Shown here: piece after piece, positions 7,607-14,818 of the stretch
Numbering within the stretch: position 1 is the stretch's first letter
How the letters are laid out: each line of letters starts with the position of its first letter
Assembly (NCBI RefSeq): GCF_000384155.1
Contig: NZ_KB913031.1
Span: forward strand, 310,001 to 374,000
Direction: 5' to 3'
DNA length: 64,000 nucleotides
DNA from: Methylophilus sp. 42
Lineage (GTDB): Bacteria; Pseudomonadota; Gammaproteobacteria; Burkholderiales; Methylophilaceae
Notes under the pieces: generated by a model
The model's input: the letters and a program-made list of their open reading frames with translations, nothing else
Told to the model about the DNA's origin: nothing
The model's database searches: none
Made by a program: the position numbers and the translations under genes

Positions 7607-8068
7607 TTATTGAAAAAAGCGAGATATTTTTCTGAAAAGAGTGATGATTAAATTCTGATCGATCTTCTCGGGCTGAGCGTTAGAGTTCGGACGATGATTC
7701 TCTTGCATATCGGCAACCTTGTAGTGCTGAGATTTTGCGTATTTGTCTCTTTTCCTTACTTCGTCGATTTCTTCTTTGGTAAATTTCCCAGACCATTTGA
7801 TGCTGCCATTTTTGATCCAGTAATGGGATTGACAAGGAAAGCTCCAATTCCCGATTGAAGGATGTAACGAAACATTCTCACCGTCAAACATTAGCTTCCA
7901 GTCAGTGGGGGATAGTGGTGTCACGACTTTTTCTCCGCAGCCACAACAACAGCTATGAATCGCTGTTCCATACGCCATGGAAACGTAAATGACTCCCTCT
8001 TCTAAAGAGGGAGGCATAAACTCTACGAACTCTGGTTTAAGAAATTTAGTTTTCATTTTCACATTCAC
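7607..8068 (-). CDS. DUF6527-like small metal-binding protein
   Basis: A 149-153-residue protein. Its core is GVIYVSMAYGTAIHSCCCGC, then GEKVVTPLSPTDWKLMFDG, SLHPSIGNWSFPCQSHYWI and GSIKWSG. The CxCGCG cluster plus FPCxSHYWI fits a small zinc-binding fold and is what I know as DUF6527, a family found beside Multi_ubiq and E1-like genes. Start is GTG 8068 or ATG 8056; both overlap the end of the E1 gene (stop 8046-8048), so translation is coupled. Its role in the pathway is not established; a metal-dependent partner or peptidase-like step is possible. The C-terminal 50 residues are polar and may be a flexible tail. Confidence 0.7.
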   Translation of the reverse strand: MNVKMKTKFLKPEFVEFMPPSLEEGVIYVSMAYGTAIHSCCCGCGEKVVTPLSPTDWKLMFDGENVSLHPSIGNWSFPCQSHYWIKNGSIKWSGKFTKEEIDEVRKRDKYAKSQHYKVADMQENHRPNSNAQPEKIDQNLIITLFRKISRFFQ

Positions 8069-9215
8069 TTAAGTACAAGTTTGTATCGACTGTGTAAGTC
8101 GAATGATGCTCGTTTTCGTGATCATGGTAAAAACCACTGAGTTTTTTCCATTTAATGACTGCAAGTGATGCGTTTAATGAGTTCAAATCCGCGATCTGAA
8201 TATTCTGTGCATACTCATCATCATCCCTGTCATGGAGCGATACTTTTCTAGCAACGTGGTCACGTTTGGTCTGGGTGCTTGTTGTGACACGTACTGTAGC
8301 AATTAAGGCATCGTTTATTGCTTGCACACCAATTCCAACATCTATAAAAGATGTACCGTCACCTTCAAGTTTTGCGATAAGCAGTTTTTTAATCTCTCCC
8401 TTATCAATGCATATGAAAACGAAATCAAAGTCAGGTAACTCATTGATGTTGGACTCATTGAGATATTCAGAATGCGCAATTATGTTTTTATGCATATTTG
8501 AATAGATGCTTCTGAAGTGATCTACTTTGAAGCTTTGTGCATTTAACTGCTCAAGACTAACTGCACCTGGCGCCCGAAAGGCATTGTGCTGTAGAAATTT
8601 ATCGCCATCATATAAATGAATTTCAGCCACAGGTGTTTTAGCTACTAAATCCAATACATATGATCCAGTGCCGCCAAGCCCAATAATCGCGATCTTTTTA
8701 TGTTTGAATTTATCGTTTATTGTTGAAATACCAGCTCTGCTAGACCATGAGTCTAGATAGTGAAAAACGGATTCAGAATCGACCGATTCAATAGTCTTAA
8801 ACGTACATGCACTCAATCCAGTTGGTGCTGAAATGATGTCGATATAGCGTTTCATTTTTTCGTAGTAATTGGGATAGCCGAAGCCATCACGAGGTTTACT
8901 AGAAAATGAATGGTTTATTTCAACACCTTCTGCCAAGGTTTGATTGTGGGATGCGTGTCTAAAGCCTTCGATAGGTGACCCATCTTTGTGGCAAGGGTAG
9001 TCACCTTTAAACATTCCCACATGGGTGTCAGGCTTGGTTGTGACATTGCCCGCAAGATGAAGGGTCGAAACCAAAGTGCCATACTTCAGTTCTCGGTTCG
9101 AGTTAATATAAGGTACGCCTGAAATCAATAAGTGGCCTGATTTTATTTGAACCTCATATCCTTCATCACGTAACCTTTTTAGGTCGGGACTATGATTTAT
9201 CAGTTGGTGTGACAT
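8046..9215 (-). CDS. E1/ThiF-type adenylyltransferase with DUF6791-like N-terminus
   Basis: ATG 9215 gives MSHQLINHSPDLKRLRDEGY, the typical DUF6791 opening, so I reject the upstream codon at 9257. Residues 1-150 form the DUF6791-like domain (VPYINSNRELKYGTLVSTL). Residues 170-330 form the ATP-binding E1 fold: KIAIIGLGGTGSYVLDLV (nucleotide loop), HLYDGDKFLQHNAFRAPG (acidic and Arg-finger positions) and FVFICIDKGEIKK (metal-binding Asp). No CxxC zinc pair is present, and no cysteine stands where canonical E1 enzymes hold the thioester cysteine. In the family such proteins adenylate a Ubl C-terminus. The gene overlaps the Ubl gene by 26 bp and the DUF6527-like gene by at least 11 bp, so the three act as one unit. 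Confidence 0.85.
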   Translation of the reverse strand: MSHQLINHSPDLKRLRDEGYEVQIKSGHLLISGVPYINSNRELKYGTLVSTLHLAGNVTTKPDTHVGMFKGDYPCHKDGSPIEGFRHASHNQTLAEGVEINHSFSSKPRDGFGYPNYYEKMKRYIDIISAPTGLSACTFKTIESVDSESVFHYLDSWSSRAGISTINDKFKHKKIAIIGLGGTGSYVLDLVAKTPVAEIHLYDGDKFLQHNAFRAPGAVSLEQLNAQSFKVDHFRSIYSNMHKNIIAHSEYLNESNINELPDFDFVFICIDKGEIKKLLIAKLEGDGTSFIDVGIGVQAINDALIATVRVTTSTQTKRDHVARKVSLHDRDDDEYAQNIQIADLNSLNASLAVIKWKKLSGFYHDHENEHHSTYTVDTNLYLSECENEN

Positions 9216-9471
9216 TGAATACCATGCCTTTCTTTGCTTTAACTGTATCGCCAACATCCATAGATCCTTGTTGATTAGAGGAGGGGCCTTTTCTGTATGT
9301 GACGGTGTAGATTACATTGCTACCAACAACCGCACCAGGGAAGCCTAGTTGAACCACCTCTAAATAGGTTAGATCTTTGTCTTCTACTGTATGCTGGGTA
9401 GCATTTACGATGATTGTAATTTCGTGGCCCTTTGCTTTGTCTGCTTGTGATTCTTTTTCAATTTCACTCAT
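9190..9471 (-). CDS. Ubiquitin-like protein, Multi_ubiq type (93 aa)
   Basis: After a charged 15-residue leader, residues 17-93 have the beta-grasp pattern of the Multi_ubiq family: HEITIIVNATQHTVEDKDLT, YLEVVQLGFPG, VIYTVTYRKGP and a C-terminal KKGMVFNVTPTDKS. Only one domain is present, though family members often carry tandem copies. The protein ends in TPTDKS, without a glycine or a di-glycine, so either another chemistry is used or it is not conjugated. Start ATG 9471 has GGAG six bases upstream. First gene of the Ubl-E1-DUF6527 operon, and divergent from the sigma-factor gene. Predicted cytoplasmic. Confidence 0.8.
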   Translation of the reverse strand: MSEIEKESQADKAKGHEITIIVNATQHTVEDKDLTYLEVVQLGFPGAVVGSNVIYTVTYRKGPSSNQQGSMDVGDTVKAKKGMVFNVTPTDKS

Positions 9472-9537
9472 GATGTTCTCCGTTAAAAACTATATTCATA
9501 TACTGCATAATTGAAAGGGCTACGAAAGGATGGCATT

Positions 9538-9570
9538 CAGACATTTAAAAAAAGAATATTTTTTTGTCTG
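9538..9570. promoter_or_regulatory. Dyad in the divergent Ubl / sigma-factor intergenic region
   Basis: CAGACA (9538-9543) and TGTCTG (9565-9570) flank an A-run and a T-run around the centre at about 9555, giving a near-symmetric element in the roughly 130-bp region between the two divergent start codons. Possible shared operator or promoter element. Confidence 0.4.
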
Positions 9571-9599
9571 CGACTGGGGTTTTTAGAGCCATACATTCT

Positions 9600-10187
9600 A
9601 TGGAACATAAATTGGCGCTGAGCGATAAAAATTTAGAAGATTTTTTAACCATATCTGAAATAAAGGTAGGCTTTGACGCTTTTACTGAAGCTCAATGGAT
9701 AAAGCTTGGTAAGACAGCAAATAACCTATGCAGAGGTTTGCCAATTGAGGGTGCTGATCTTTTACATATCGTGATCTGCAGAGCTCTTGAGGGTAGGCGG
9801 AGATGTCGAAGAGAGTTGCCGATGGAGGTCTTTATTTATCATGCAATGGAAAGTGTTGTGGATGCTTTTATTAAGAGGCGTAAATCAGACCCCTTGGAGA
9901 ACACGATACATCCATTAGATAGTGAGGATGCTATAGAACTGATGGATATGCTGGACAGCAGGATTGGCACACCTGAAGAAGAGATGATTGCCAACCAAAC
10001 ACTGCAAGCACTCAAACAGTTATTTGAGGGGGATGAAAGGTCCATGGAAATTTTGACTTATCAAATGGACAATTTGCAGCCCGCAGAAATACAGAAGCTA
10101 ATGGAATTAACACCCGTACAGTATGCAAGTGCCTTAAAGGCAATTAGGCGTAAGTATGACAAGTTAGGGTTACAGGAATCGTTATGA
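9600..10187 (+). CDS. Sigma-70-family (ECF-like) RNA polymerase sigma factor
   Basis: The frame is open from TTG 9564, but ATG 9600 (MEHKLALSDKNLEDF) is the likelier start; its ribosome binding site is weak. Region 2-like sequence is GADLLHIVICRALEGRRRCR followed by LPMEVFIYHAMESVVDAFIK, and the C-terminal part (LTYQMDNLQPAEIQKLMELT, then YASALKAIRRKYDKL) is a region-4 HTH for the -35 element. A short acidic linker lies between. About 195 residues is normal for ECF-type factors. It is divergent from the Ubl operon and overlaps the next gene as ATGA. It probably directs transcription of island genes, perhaps the Ubl operon. No anti-sigma membrane protein is seen. Confidence 0.75.
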   Translation: MEHKLALSDKNLEDFLTISEIKVGFDAFTEAQWIKLGKTANNLCRGLPIEGADLLHIVICRALEGRRRCRRELPMEVFIYHAMESVVDAFIKRRKSDPLENTIHPLDSEDAIELMDMLDSRIGTPEEEMIANQTLQALKQLFEGDERSMEILTYQMDNLQPAEIQKLMELTPVQYASALKAIRRKYDKLGLQESL

Positions 10188-10588
10188 CTAAACAATCAAA
10201 GCAATCTATTGAGCAGTTATTCAATATAGCTAAAGCGGTATCACATCAGGTGATAAAGCTGCCTGATAGAGAGGTACTAGATGAAGACAATGACTCTTTT
10301 ACGAAGAGTGAGGGCTTTATGGCGAAGAGAGCATATCTAAAAGCGCTCCAGACAGTAGGTGCCAAAGATACTAAGCAGGTTGAACCAAAGGTGCCAAGTT
10401 TCAATTTAGCGAATACTCTAATGAAGGGAGTGAGTGTAAAGGTGGCGCGGCAAAAACTCATGGGACTGAATGCGGCAAATGATCCCTCGTTACAATTAAT
10501 TGCGAATTCAGCCAACCTCTTGAATGATGAGGAAATATTAAAAACCTACCAAGCCCTTTTATCTGCAGGGCTATTGGATATCGGGTAA
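10184..10588 (+). CDS. Unknown protein coupled to the sigma factor (134 aa)
   Basis: ATG 10184 overlaps the sigma-factor stop as ATGA. The product begins MTKQSKQSIEQLFNIAKAVS, has a charged middle (LPDREVLDEDNDSFTKSEGF) and a helical C-terminus (NLLNDEEILKTYQALLSAGL). No membrane segment, so it is not a usual membrane-bound anti-sigma factor, although a soluble partner that restrains or supports the sigma factor would fit the coupling. I do not recognise the family. A 13-bp inverted repeat follows immediately after the stop. Confidence 0.55.
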   Translation: MTKQSKQSIEQLFNIAKAVSHQVIKLPDREVLDEDNDSFTKSEGFMAKRAYLKALQTVGAKDTKQVEPKVPSFNLANTLMKGVSVKVARQKLMGLNAANDPSLQLIANSANLLNDEEILKTYQALLSAGLLDIG

Positions 10589-10589
10589 C

Positions 10590-10649
10590 TGGACTTCAGC
10601 CGCTCTGCTAGACACATCATAATTTCTAAAACAGAACGGCTGAAGTCCA
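10590..10649. repeat. 13-bp perfect inverted repeat after the sigma operon
   Basis: TGGACTTCAGCCG (10590-10602) is repeated inverted as CGGCTGAAGTCCA (10637-10649) around a 34-base loop. No T-run follows, so it is not a standard terminator. It could be a structured 3' end, a protein-binding site or the remnant of a small inverted-repeat element. Confidence 0.55.
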
Positions 10650-10796
10650 ATGTGGCCAAATTTTGAGGGTTGAAATATTTGTTGTCGTCAGAAACTTACC
10701 TCAAGATTCAGCGTCACTATAAGTTGGTAAGGTTGCTAAAGTTTTGCAAACCATCTACCTTCGTAGCATGTAACTTCGGGTGTGTCCCACCAAACC

Positions 10797-10993
10797 CTAG
10801 TGCTTATGCTGGTGATGTAAATCAGGGAAATGCTGGTGACTGTGATTTAATGCCATATGTTCATGCGGGTGCATATGAGGCTCCGATCCATCCCAATCAA
10901 AATCATGTGTATGTTGATGGTGTTCGTCATGAGAGTGAATATGTTGATGACGTAATTCCCTGTGATGATGTAGGTGAGCATGATGTTCGGTTA
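10797..10993 (-). pseudogene. Remnant of a DMT transporter gene: histidine-rich tail only
   Basis: On the minus strand this 197-bp piece encodes the same His-rich C-terminal tail as the transporter at 13248-14303, ending in a stop (TAG) at the same place as the intact copy (TAA). About five mismatches separate it from 13252-13444 over 193 bp. Sequence beyond 10993 is unrelated, so the rest of the gene is gone. The plus-strand open frame over it is a by-product of the same repeat and occurs over both copies. Confidence 0.8.
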
Positions 10994-11075
10994 CCCCCTC
11001 TCAAATCGATTGCATGTATATAACTATCTGTTAGAAAATTCGTCTTAAGAAAAACAACCAACCGCATTTATTACC

Positions 11076-11504
11076 ATGGGCCTAGAAAAACTCGCCGAAC
11101 TCAAAAAGCAGCTTGCGGAAGAAATTAAACAAAAGCAGCCAGCAAAGCCAGCTAAACCCAAGAACACTGCTCGAGTAGATCCTGTGGTTTTGATCATAGG
11201 CAAACTTCAGAAGTTTTACCCCAAAGCATTCCCTAAAAACCCGATACCTAAAGTACCTTTGAAGATTGGGGTTCTAGAAGACCTTCAAGCACGATCCGAA
11301 GAGATTGGCATTTCAAAGGAAGACCTACAGCTGGCTATTAAAACTTGGTGTAAAAGTTCACGCTACTGGCAAGCATGCAAAGAAGGAGCAAACCGATTAG
11401 ATTTAGACGGTAATCCGGATGGTGTAGTCGAGGCGGCTGGTGCTGCCCATGCTAGAGGGATGGTTCGAAAACAAGCCAAACCGAAACAAACTTCACCTGA
11501 GTAA
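11076..11504 (+). CDS. ProQ/FinO-family RNA chaperone
   Basis: A 142-residue protein: a lysine-rich N-terminal helix (ELKKQLAEEIKQKQPAKPAK), then a ProQ/FinO domain at about residues 36-120 with LQKFYPKAFPKNPIPKVPLK, IGVLEDLQARSEEIGISKED and KTWCKSSRYWQACKEGANRL followed by DLDGNPDG. These match the conserved RNA-binding core; a basic tail follows. In the family these proteins bind structured small RNAs and mRNA 3' ends. ATG 11076 has no clear ribosome binding site. It lies between a transporter remnant and the ZIP-like gene, inside the segment bounded by direct repeats, and may be an island-borne RNA regulator. Confidence 0.85.
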   Translation: MGLEKLAELKKQLAEEIKQKQPAKPAKPKNTARVDPVVLIIGKLQKFYPKAFPKNPIPKVPLKIGVLEDLQARSEEIGISKEDLQLAIKTWCKSSRYWQACKEGANRLDLDGNPDGVVEAAGAAHARGMVRKQAKPKQTSPE

Positions 11505-11610
11505 TTTAACCTTAGGGTTTGGGTAATAAAGCTTATTGTTTTAAAACTTACAACGAAAACTATGATCATTCTCTGGATGTATTACTAAATTAGATAGGAG
11601 ATAACTTTCT

Positions 11611-12333
11611 ATGCAGGCGGCGTTTAGCATTCTCACATTTGCTTTTTATCCTGCATTGGCCGTAATCTTTGGAGGGTTGATTGCGCTGTGGCGGCCGTTG
11701 AAACCGGGGACTGTTAGTGCTATACAGCACTTTGCTGCTGGCTTGCTTTTTTGCGCCCTAGCAACTGAGCTCCTGCCGGACCTAATGCACCGAAAGCTTC
11801 CCTGGATTACTCTAATTGGATTCACCTTGGGGGTGATGATCATGCTGGCAGTTAAGCACTTTGCCGAGAAATTAGGGCAAAACACAATCAGTATCGCGAC
11901 TACTCCAACTAGCCTGATCGCAATTCTTGGCATTGATGTGGCCTTGGATGGTTTGTTAGTGGGGTTAGGGTTTGCTGCCGGCCAAAAGCAGGGCTTGCTG
12001 CTGACCATAGCACTTACCCTTGAAGTTCTATTTCTTGGATTGTCAGGGGCATTAGCATTAGCTCAAGCCGGAAATAGTCGCAAGAACACCCTCATGGTGT
12101 CTATCGGATTCTCTCTGATATTACTCATCGGAGCACTTGCCGGCAGTGCCTTGCTCGTTTTTGCGAGTGACACCGTAGTGGATGCAATCTTAGCATTTAG
12201 CCTTGCTGCCCTGCTGTATCTGGTCACAGAAGAATTGCTTGTTGAGGCTCATGAAGTACCCGAAACCAGTTTCCAGACAGCGATGTTTTTCTTGGGCTTC
12301 ATCTTGCTGCTCACCATTGAAATGTTAATGTAG
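11611..12333 (+). CDS. ZIP-like metal transporter (240 aa)
   Basis: About seven or eight hydrophobic segments. Signature pieces are IQHFAAGLLFCALATELLPD (residues 38-57), GIDVALDGLLVGLGFAAGQK in the position of the ZIP HNxxDG metal-site helix, and LLYLVTEELLVEAHE near the C-terminus in the position of the second metal helix. The usual His-Asn pair is replaced by Ile-Asp, so the metal site is altered. It is an inner-membrane protein, probably for zinc or another divalent cation. Start ATG 11611 follows an AGGAG box with long (11-nt) spacing. It sits with MgtC/SapB and metal-efflux genes, which supports a role in metal homeostasis. Confidence 0.7.
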   Translation: MQAAFSILTFAFYPALAVIFGGLIALWRPLKPGTVSAIQHFAAGLLFCALATELLPDLMHRKLPWITLIGFTLGVMIMLAVKHFAEKLGQNTISIATTPTSLIAILGIDVALDGLLVGLGFAAGQKQGLLLTIALTLEVLFLGLSGALALAQAGNSRKNTLMVSIGFSLILLIGALAGSALLVFASDTVVDAILAFSLAALLYLVTEELLVEAHEVPETSFQTAMFFLGFILLLTIEMLM

Positions 12334-12448
12334 CTCTGCTTTATCAATTAGACGAAACGAGACTTTTGATGCATTCAGAATACGCGCCAAACAACTCCAA
12401 CAACCAAGGAAAGCGAACTAGCTGGCCGCACAAGTGGAGGGGCAGATA

Positions 12449-12895
12449 ATGGATTGGGATACCGAACTATTGCTGACCTTCCGCATTTTACTGGCTGCCG
12501 TGCTAGGTGGCCTTATCGGCTGGGAACGAGAAAGCCATAATCGAGATGCCGGCGTTCGAACCTACATGGCAGTTGCAGTAGGCTCCTGTGCCTTCAGCAT
12601 CGTATCCAACCACATTCCTGGTGTAGACACCCGAATCGCTGCGCAAGTCGTTTCAGGTATGGGTTTCATCGGAGCGGGAGTTATCCTACAGGTACGAGGC
12701 CGGATTCAAGGATTGACCACAGCTGCGACATTGTGGGCAACGGCTGCTGTTGGAATGGCGAGTGCCTTCGGTATGTATCTGCTCGCTTGCCTAACCGCCT
12801 GCCTGATTTTTGGTACGCTTATTCTGAATCACTTTCCAGGTTGGGCAAACTTCTTCAAAAGACATCACCCCGACTCTGAATCTACTAATGAGTAA
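12449..12895 (+). CDS. MgtC/SapB family membrane protein
   Basis: ATG 12449 is preceded by GGAGGGG six bases upstream; the earlier GTG 12434 is not needed. The 148-residue product has the MgtC/SapB core: FRILLAAVLGGLIGWERESH, DAGVRTYMAVAVG, TRIAAQVVSGMGFIGAG and IQGLTTAATLWATAAVGMA, with four or five membrane spans and a short polar tail. MgtC proteins aid survival in low magnesium and modulate the F-type ATP synthase in some species; others act on metal or acid stress. It lacks the C-terminal ACT-like domain of full-length MgtC, so it is the short SapB-like form. Last gene of the proQ-ZIP-mgtC segment. Confidence 0.85.
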   Translation: MDWDTELLLTFRILLAAVLGGLIGWERESHNRDAGVRTYMAVAVGSCAFSIVSNHIPGVDTRIAAQVVSGMGFIGAGVILQVRGRIQGLTTAATLWATAAVGMASAFGMYLLACLTACLIFGTLILNHFPGWANFFKRHHPDSESTNE

Positions 12896-13247
12896 AGGCA
12901 AAAGGCATAAATATGTAATTTGTAGGAAAACCAAAACACGATTTTTGACTTTTGATAGCGCTAGATCTAGTGAATCAATAAGCGTGCGGATCAAAAATAC
13001 AACTGGATCAGCGAGTAAAATTATGAGAATTATTATATTCTTCAAATTTTTGACGATCTAATGTTTTTTAGGGTTCTCACCATACATCTTACGATAATAT
13101 TTTAGAAAAGGCTCATTCAAACTTAATTGAGATAATTATCACTCGCTTGAGAGAAGCATAAAATTGCCACGAGACGGAAATGAAACCATAAGCTGGCCGA
13201 GTGACATGAGCATAACTTGGTCTTGGGAAGGGTATATCCCACAAAAA
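12896..13247. other. 352-bp non-coding stretch between mgtC/sapB and the second repeat copy
   Basis: No ORF with a ribosome binding site on either strand. It is AT-rich. The palindrome CTAGATCTAG lies at about 12961. No terminator is evident for the convergent transporter gene. Confidence 0.5.
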
Positions 13248-13444
13248 TTAATGCTTATGTTGGTGATGCAAATCAGGGAAATGCTGGTGACTGTGACTTA
13301 ATGCCATATGTTCATGCGGGTGCACATGAGGCTCCGATCCATCCCAATCAAAATCATGTGTATGTTGATGGTGTTCGTCATGAGAGTGAATATGTTGATG
13401 ACGTAATTCCCTGTGATAATGTAGGTGAGCATGATGTTCGGTTA
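13248..13444 (-). repeat. Direct repeat copy B (intact transporter tail)
   Basis: Partner of 10797-10993 in the same orientation, offset 2451 bp, about 97% identical over 193 bp. The two copies bracket proQ, the ZIP-like gene and mgtC/sapB. Recombination between them would delete or circularise that 2.45-kb segment. Confidence 0.85.
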
Positions 13445-14303
13445 AATGAAGCCATACACCGATGATCATCAAGACCATTGCTGCCCAGAACAAGCCATCT
13501 GGCTGCTCATGTAGTAATAGAAAAGAACAGATTACGCCAGCAAAGGGAGCAGCAGAAAAATATGCTCCTGTCCTGGCCGTACCAATGTGGCGCAAAGAAA
13601 TGACAAACAATACCAGGCTGACTCCGTAACCCAAGAAGCCGATAATAGCCGCACTTACTCCCGCAGAAAAATCAGGCAATGCTTTACCAAGGCTTAATGC
13701 GATTGCCAGATTCACAAAACCAGCTACCAAACCTTTGATACAAGCAATTTGTAGAGCATCATTGGCCGATATTTTTCTCGTGAGATTGTTGTCAATTGCC
13801 CAACACGCACAGGCACCTGCGATCGCCACCGCACCCCAAGGAAAAGCAGTATTCAAATGCTTAGGCCATGATAACAATAGGCTGCCACATACAATACTGA
13901 CCATCCCAATCAAGATACGACGATCAAAATGCTCCTTGAATATGAACCAGGCTAGTAGTGCAGTCAGGACGCTTTCAAGATTGAGTAATAGTGACGCCAT
14001 CGAAGCAAGTGTGGATAGCAATCCTTGCATAAGTAAGACTGGTCCAAGCACACCTCCACATACTATTGCACCTAATAACCATGGTAAATCCGGTGCCTGG
14101 ATAGGCAGGCGCTCATGATTATCGCCTAGAAATAATCGAGTGAAGCCATACAGCAGAAAAAGGCCAAGTCCACTACCTGCATACAATAAACCGGCGAGCA
14201 TTTGTGGTGAAACATCACTAATCAAAAGCTTGGCGACGGGGGTTGCCAAGCCAAAAAGAATGGCAGCTAATATCGCATAAATTGCATCAGGATGTATGGT
14301 CAT
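13248..14303 (-). CDS. DMT/EamA-family transporter with histidine-rich C-terminal tail
   Basis: A 351-residue protein: two EamA repeats (about ten membrane helices) such as IYAILAAILFGLATPVAKLL near the start and SVVCGSLLLSWPKHL in the middle, then residues 287-351 form a cytoplasmic tail very rich in His and Asp (HLHYHRELRHQHIHSHDEHH). Such tails bind Zn, Cd, Co or Ni. It is an inner-membrane exporter or importer of the DMT superfamily, probably a metal-resistance determinant given the adjacent cadA and czc genes. It is the last gene of the cadA-flgB-DMT run, 39 bp after flgB. The substrate is unknown. Confidence 0.8.
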   Translation of the reverse strand: MTIHPDAIYAILAAILFGLATPVAKLLISDVSPQMLAGLLYAGSGLGLFLLYGFTRLFLGDNHERLPIQAPDLPWLLGAIVCGGVLGPVLLMQGLLSTLASMASLLLNLESVLTALLAWFIFKEHFDRRILIGMVSIVCGSLLLSWPKHLNTAFPWGAVAIAGACACWAIDNNLTRKISANDALQIACIKGLVAGFVNLAIALSLGKALPDFSAGVSAAIIGFLGYGVSLVLFVISLRHIGTARTGAYFSAAPFAGVICSFLLLHEQPDGLFWAAMVLMIIGVWLHLTEHHAHLHYHRELRHQHIHSHDEHHQHTHDFDWDGSEPHVHPHEHMALSHSHQHFPDLHHQHKH

Positions 14304-14342
14304 AGATTAGTATTTCGACTCAGCATAATGCCATAGTGACTG

Positions 14343-14783
14343 TTATTTATCTTGCCCGTTAATAGCCGCCATCACCTCTTTGATTTTATCAGTCATCATC
14401 GTGAGACTTGCTTCGTAGCGAATTCCATTATCTACATAAGCGTTTCGCTCTACGTCCATATCAACGGTATTGCCATCTACGGATCCTTGTCTCAATGATC
14501 GGAATAATACGTCACCTGATCCGGGGTAACCATTGCCAGCATTACCATTCATATGAGCATTATTGGTTTGCTGCATTTCACTTGCAGGTTGTGTTGCAGG
14601 ACCAACTCCAGCACTTTGTTGAAGCGCTGACTGCATTGCAGATTGAAAGTCAATGTCACGCGCTTTGTATTGGGGCGTGTCAGCGTTGGCGATATTTGAT
14701 GCGAGTAATTCTTGGCGCTGGTTGCGTACGCGCAGTGCTGCTTGGTGAAAGTTAAGTTCAGCATCTAATTTCTTAAGTATCAA
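14343..14783 (-). CDS. flgB: FlgB-like flagellar basal-body rod protein, out of place
   Basis: A 146-residue protein beginning LKKLDAELNFHQAALRVR, with the rod-protein N-motif LLASNIANADTPQYKARDID and a C-terminal DMDVERNAYVDNGIRYEASL; both ends are diagnostic for FlgB, a proximal rod subunit exported by the flagellar machine. It starts at TTG 14783 behind a perfect AGGAGGT five bases upstream. No other flagellar gene is present, and it sits between cadA and the DMT transporter in the same direction (35- and 39-bp gaps). The protein looks intact, so it is a hitch-hiking copy or has been recruited. The middle is rich in Gln, Asn and Gly. Confidence 0.88.
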   Translation of the reverse strand: MILKKLDAELNFHQAALRVRNQRQELLASNIANADTPQYKARDIDFQSAMQSALQQSAGVGPATQPASEMQQTNNAHMNGNAGNGYPGSGDVLFRSLRQGSVDGNTVDMDVERNAYVDNGIRYEASLTMMTDKIKEVMAAINGQDK

Positions 14784-14818
14784 TTTAGACCTCCTAAAAT
14801 AAAAGCTGTTTATTTGTA

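Noticed and set aside
10001-10588. Anti-sigma factor call for the protein at 10184
   Set aside because: It is soluble and shows no zinc-binding or membrane anti-sigma motif; coupling alone does not justify the name.
10590-10649. Integron attC site
   Set aside because: The inverted repeat lacks the R-prime and R-double-prime core boxes and no integron integrase is near.
10670-11023. Plus-strand ORF of 117 aa with a sister at 13217-13465
   Set aside because: Both lie over the duplicated His-rich tail of the minus-strand DMT transporter; their similarity is a by-product of the repeat, and they have no ribosome binding site.
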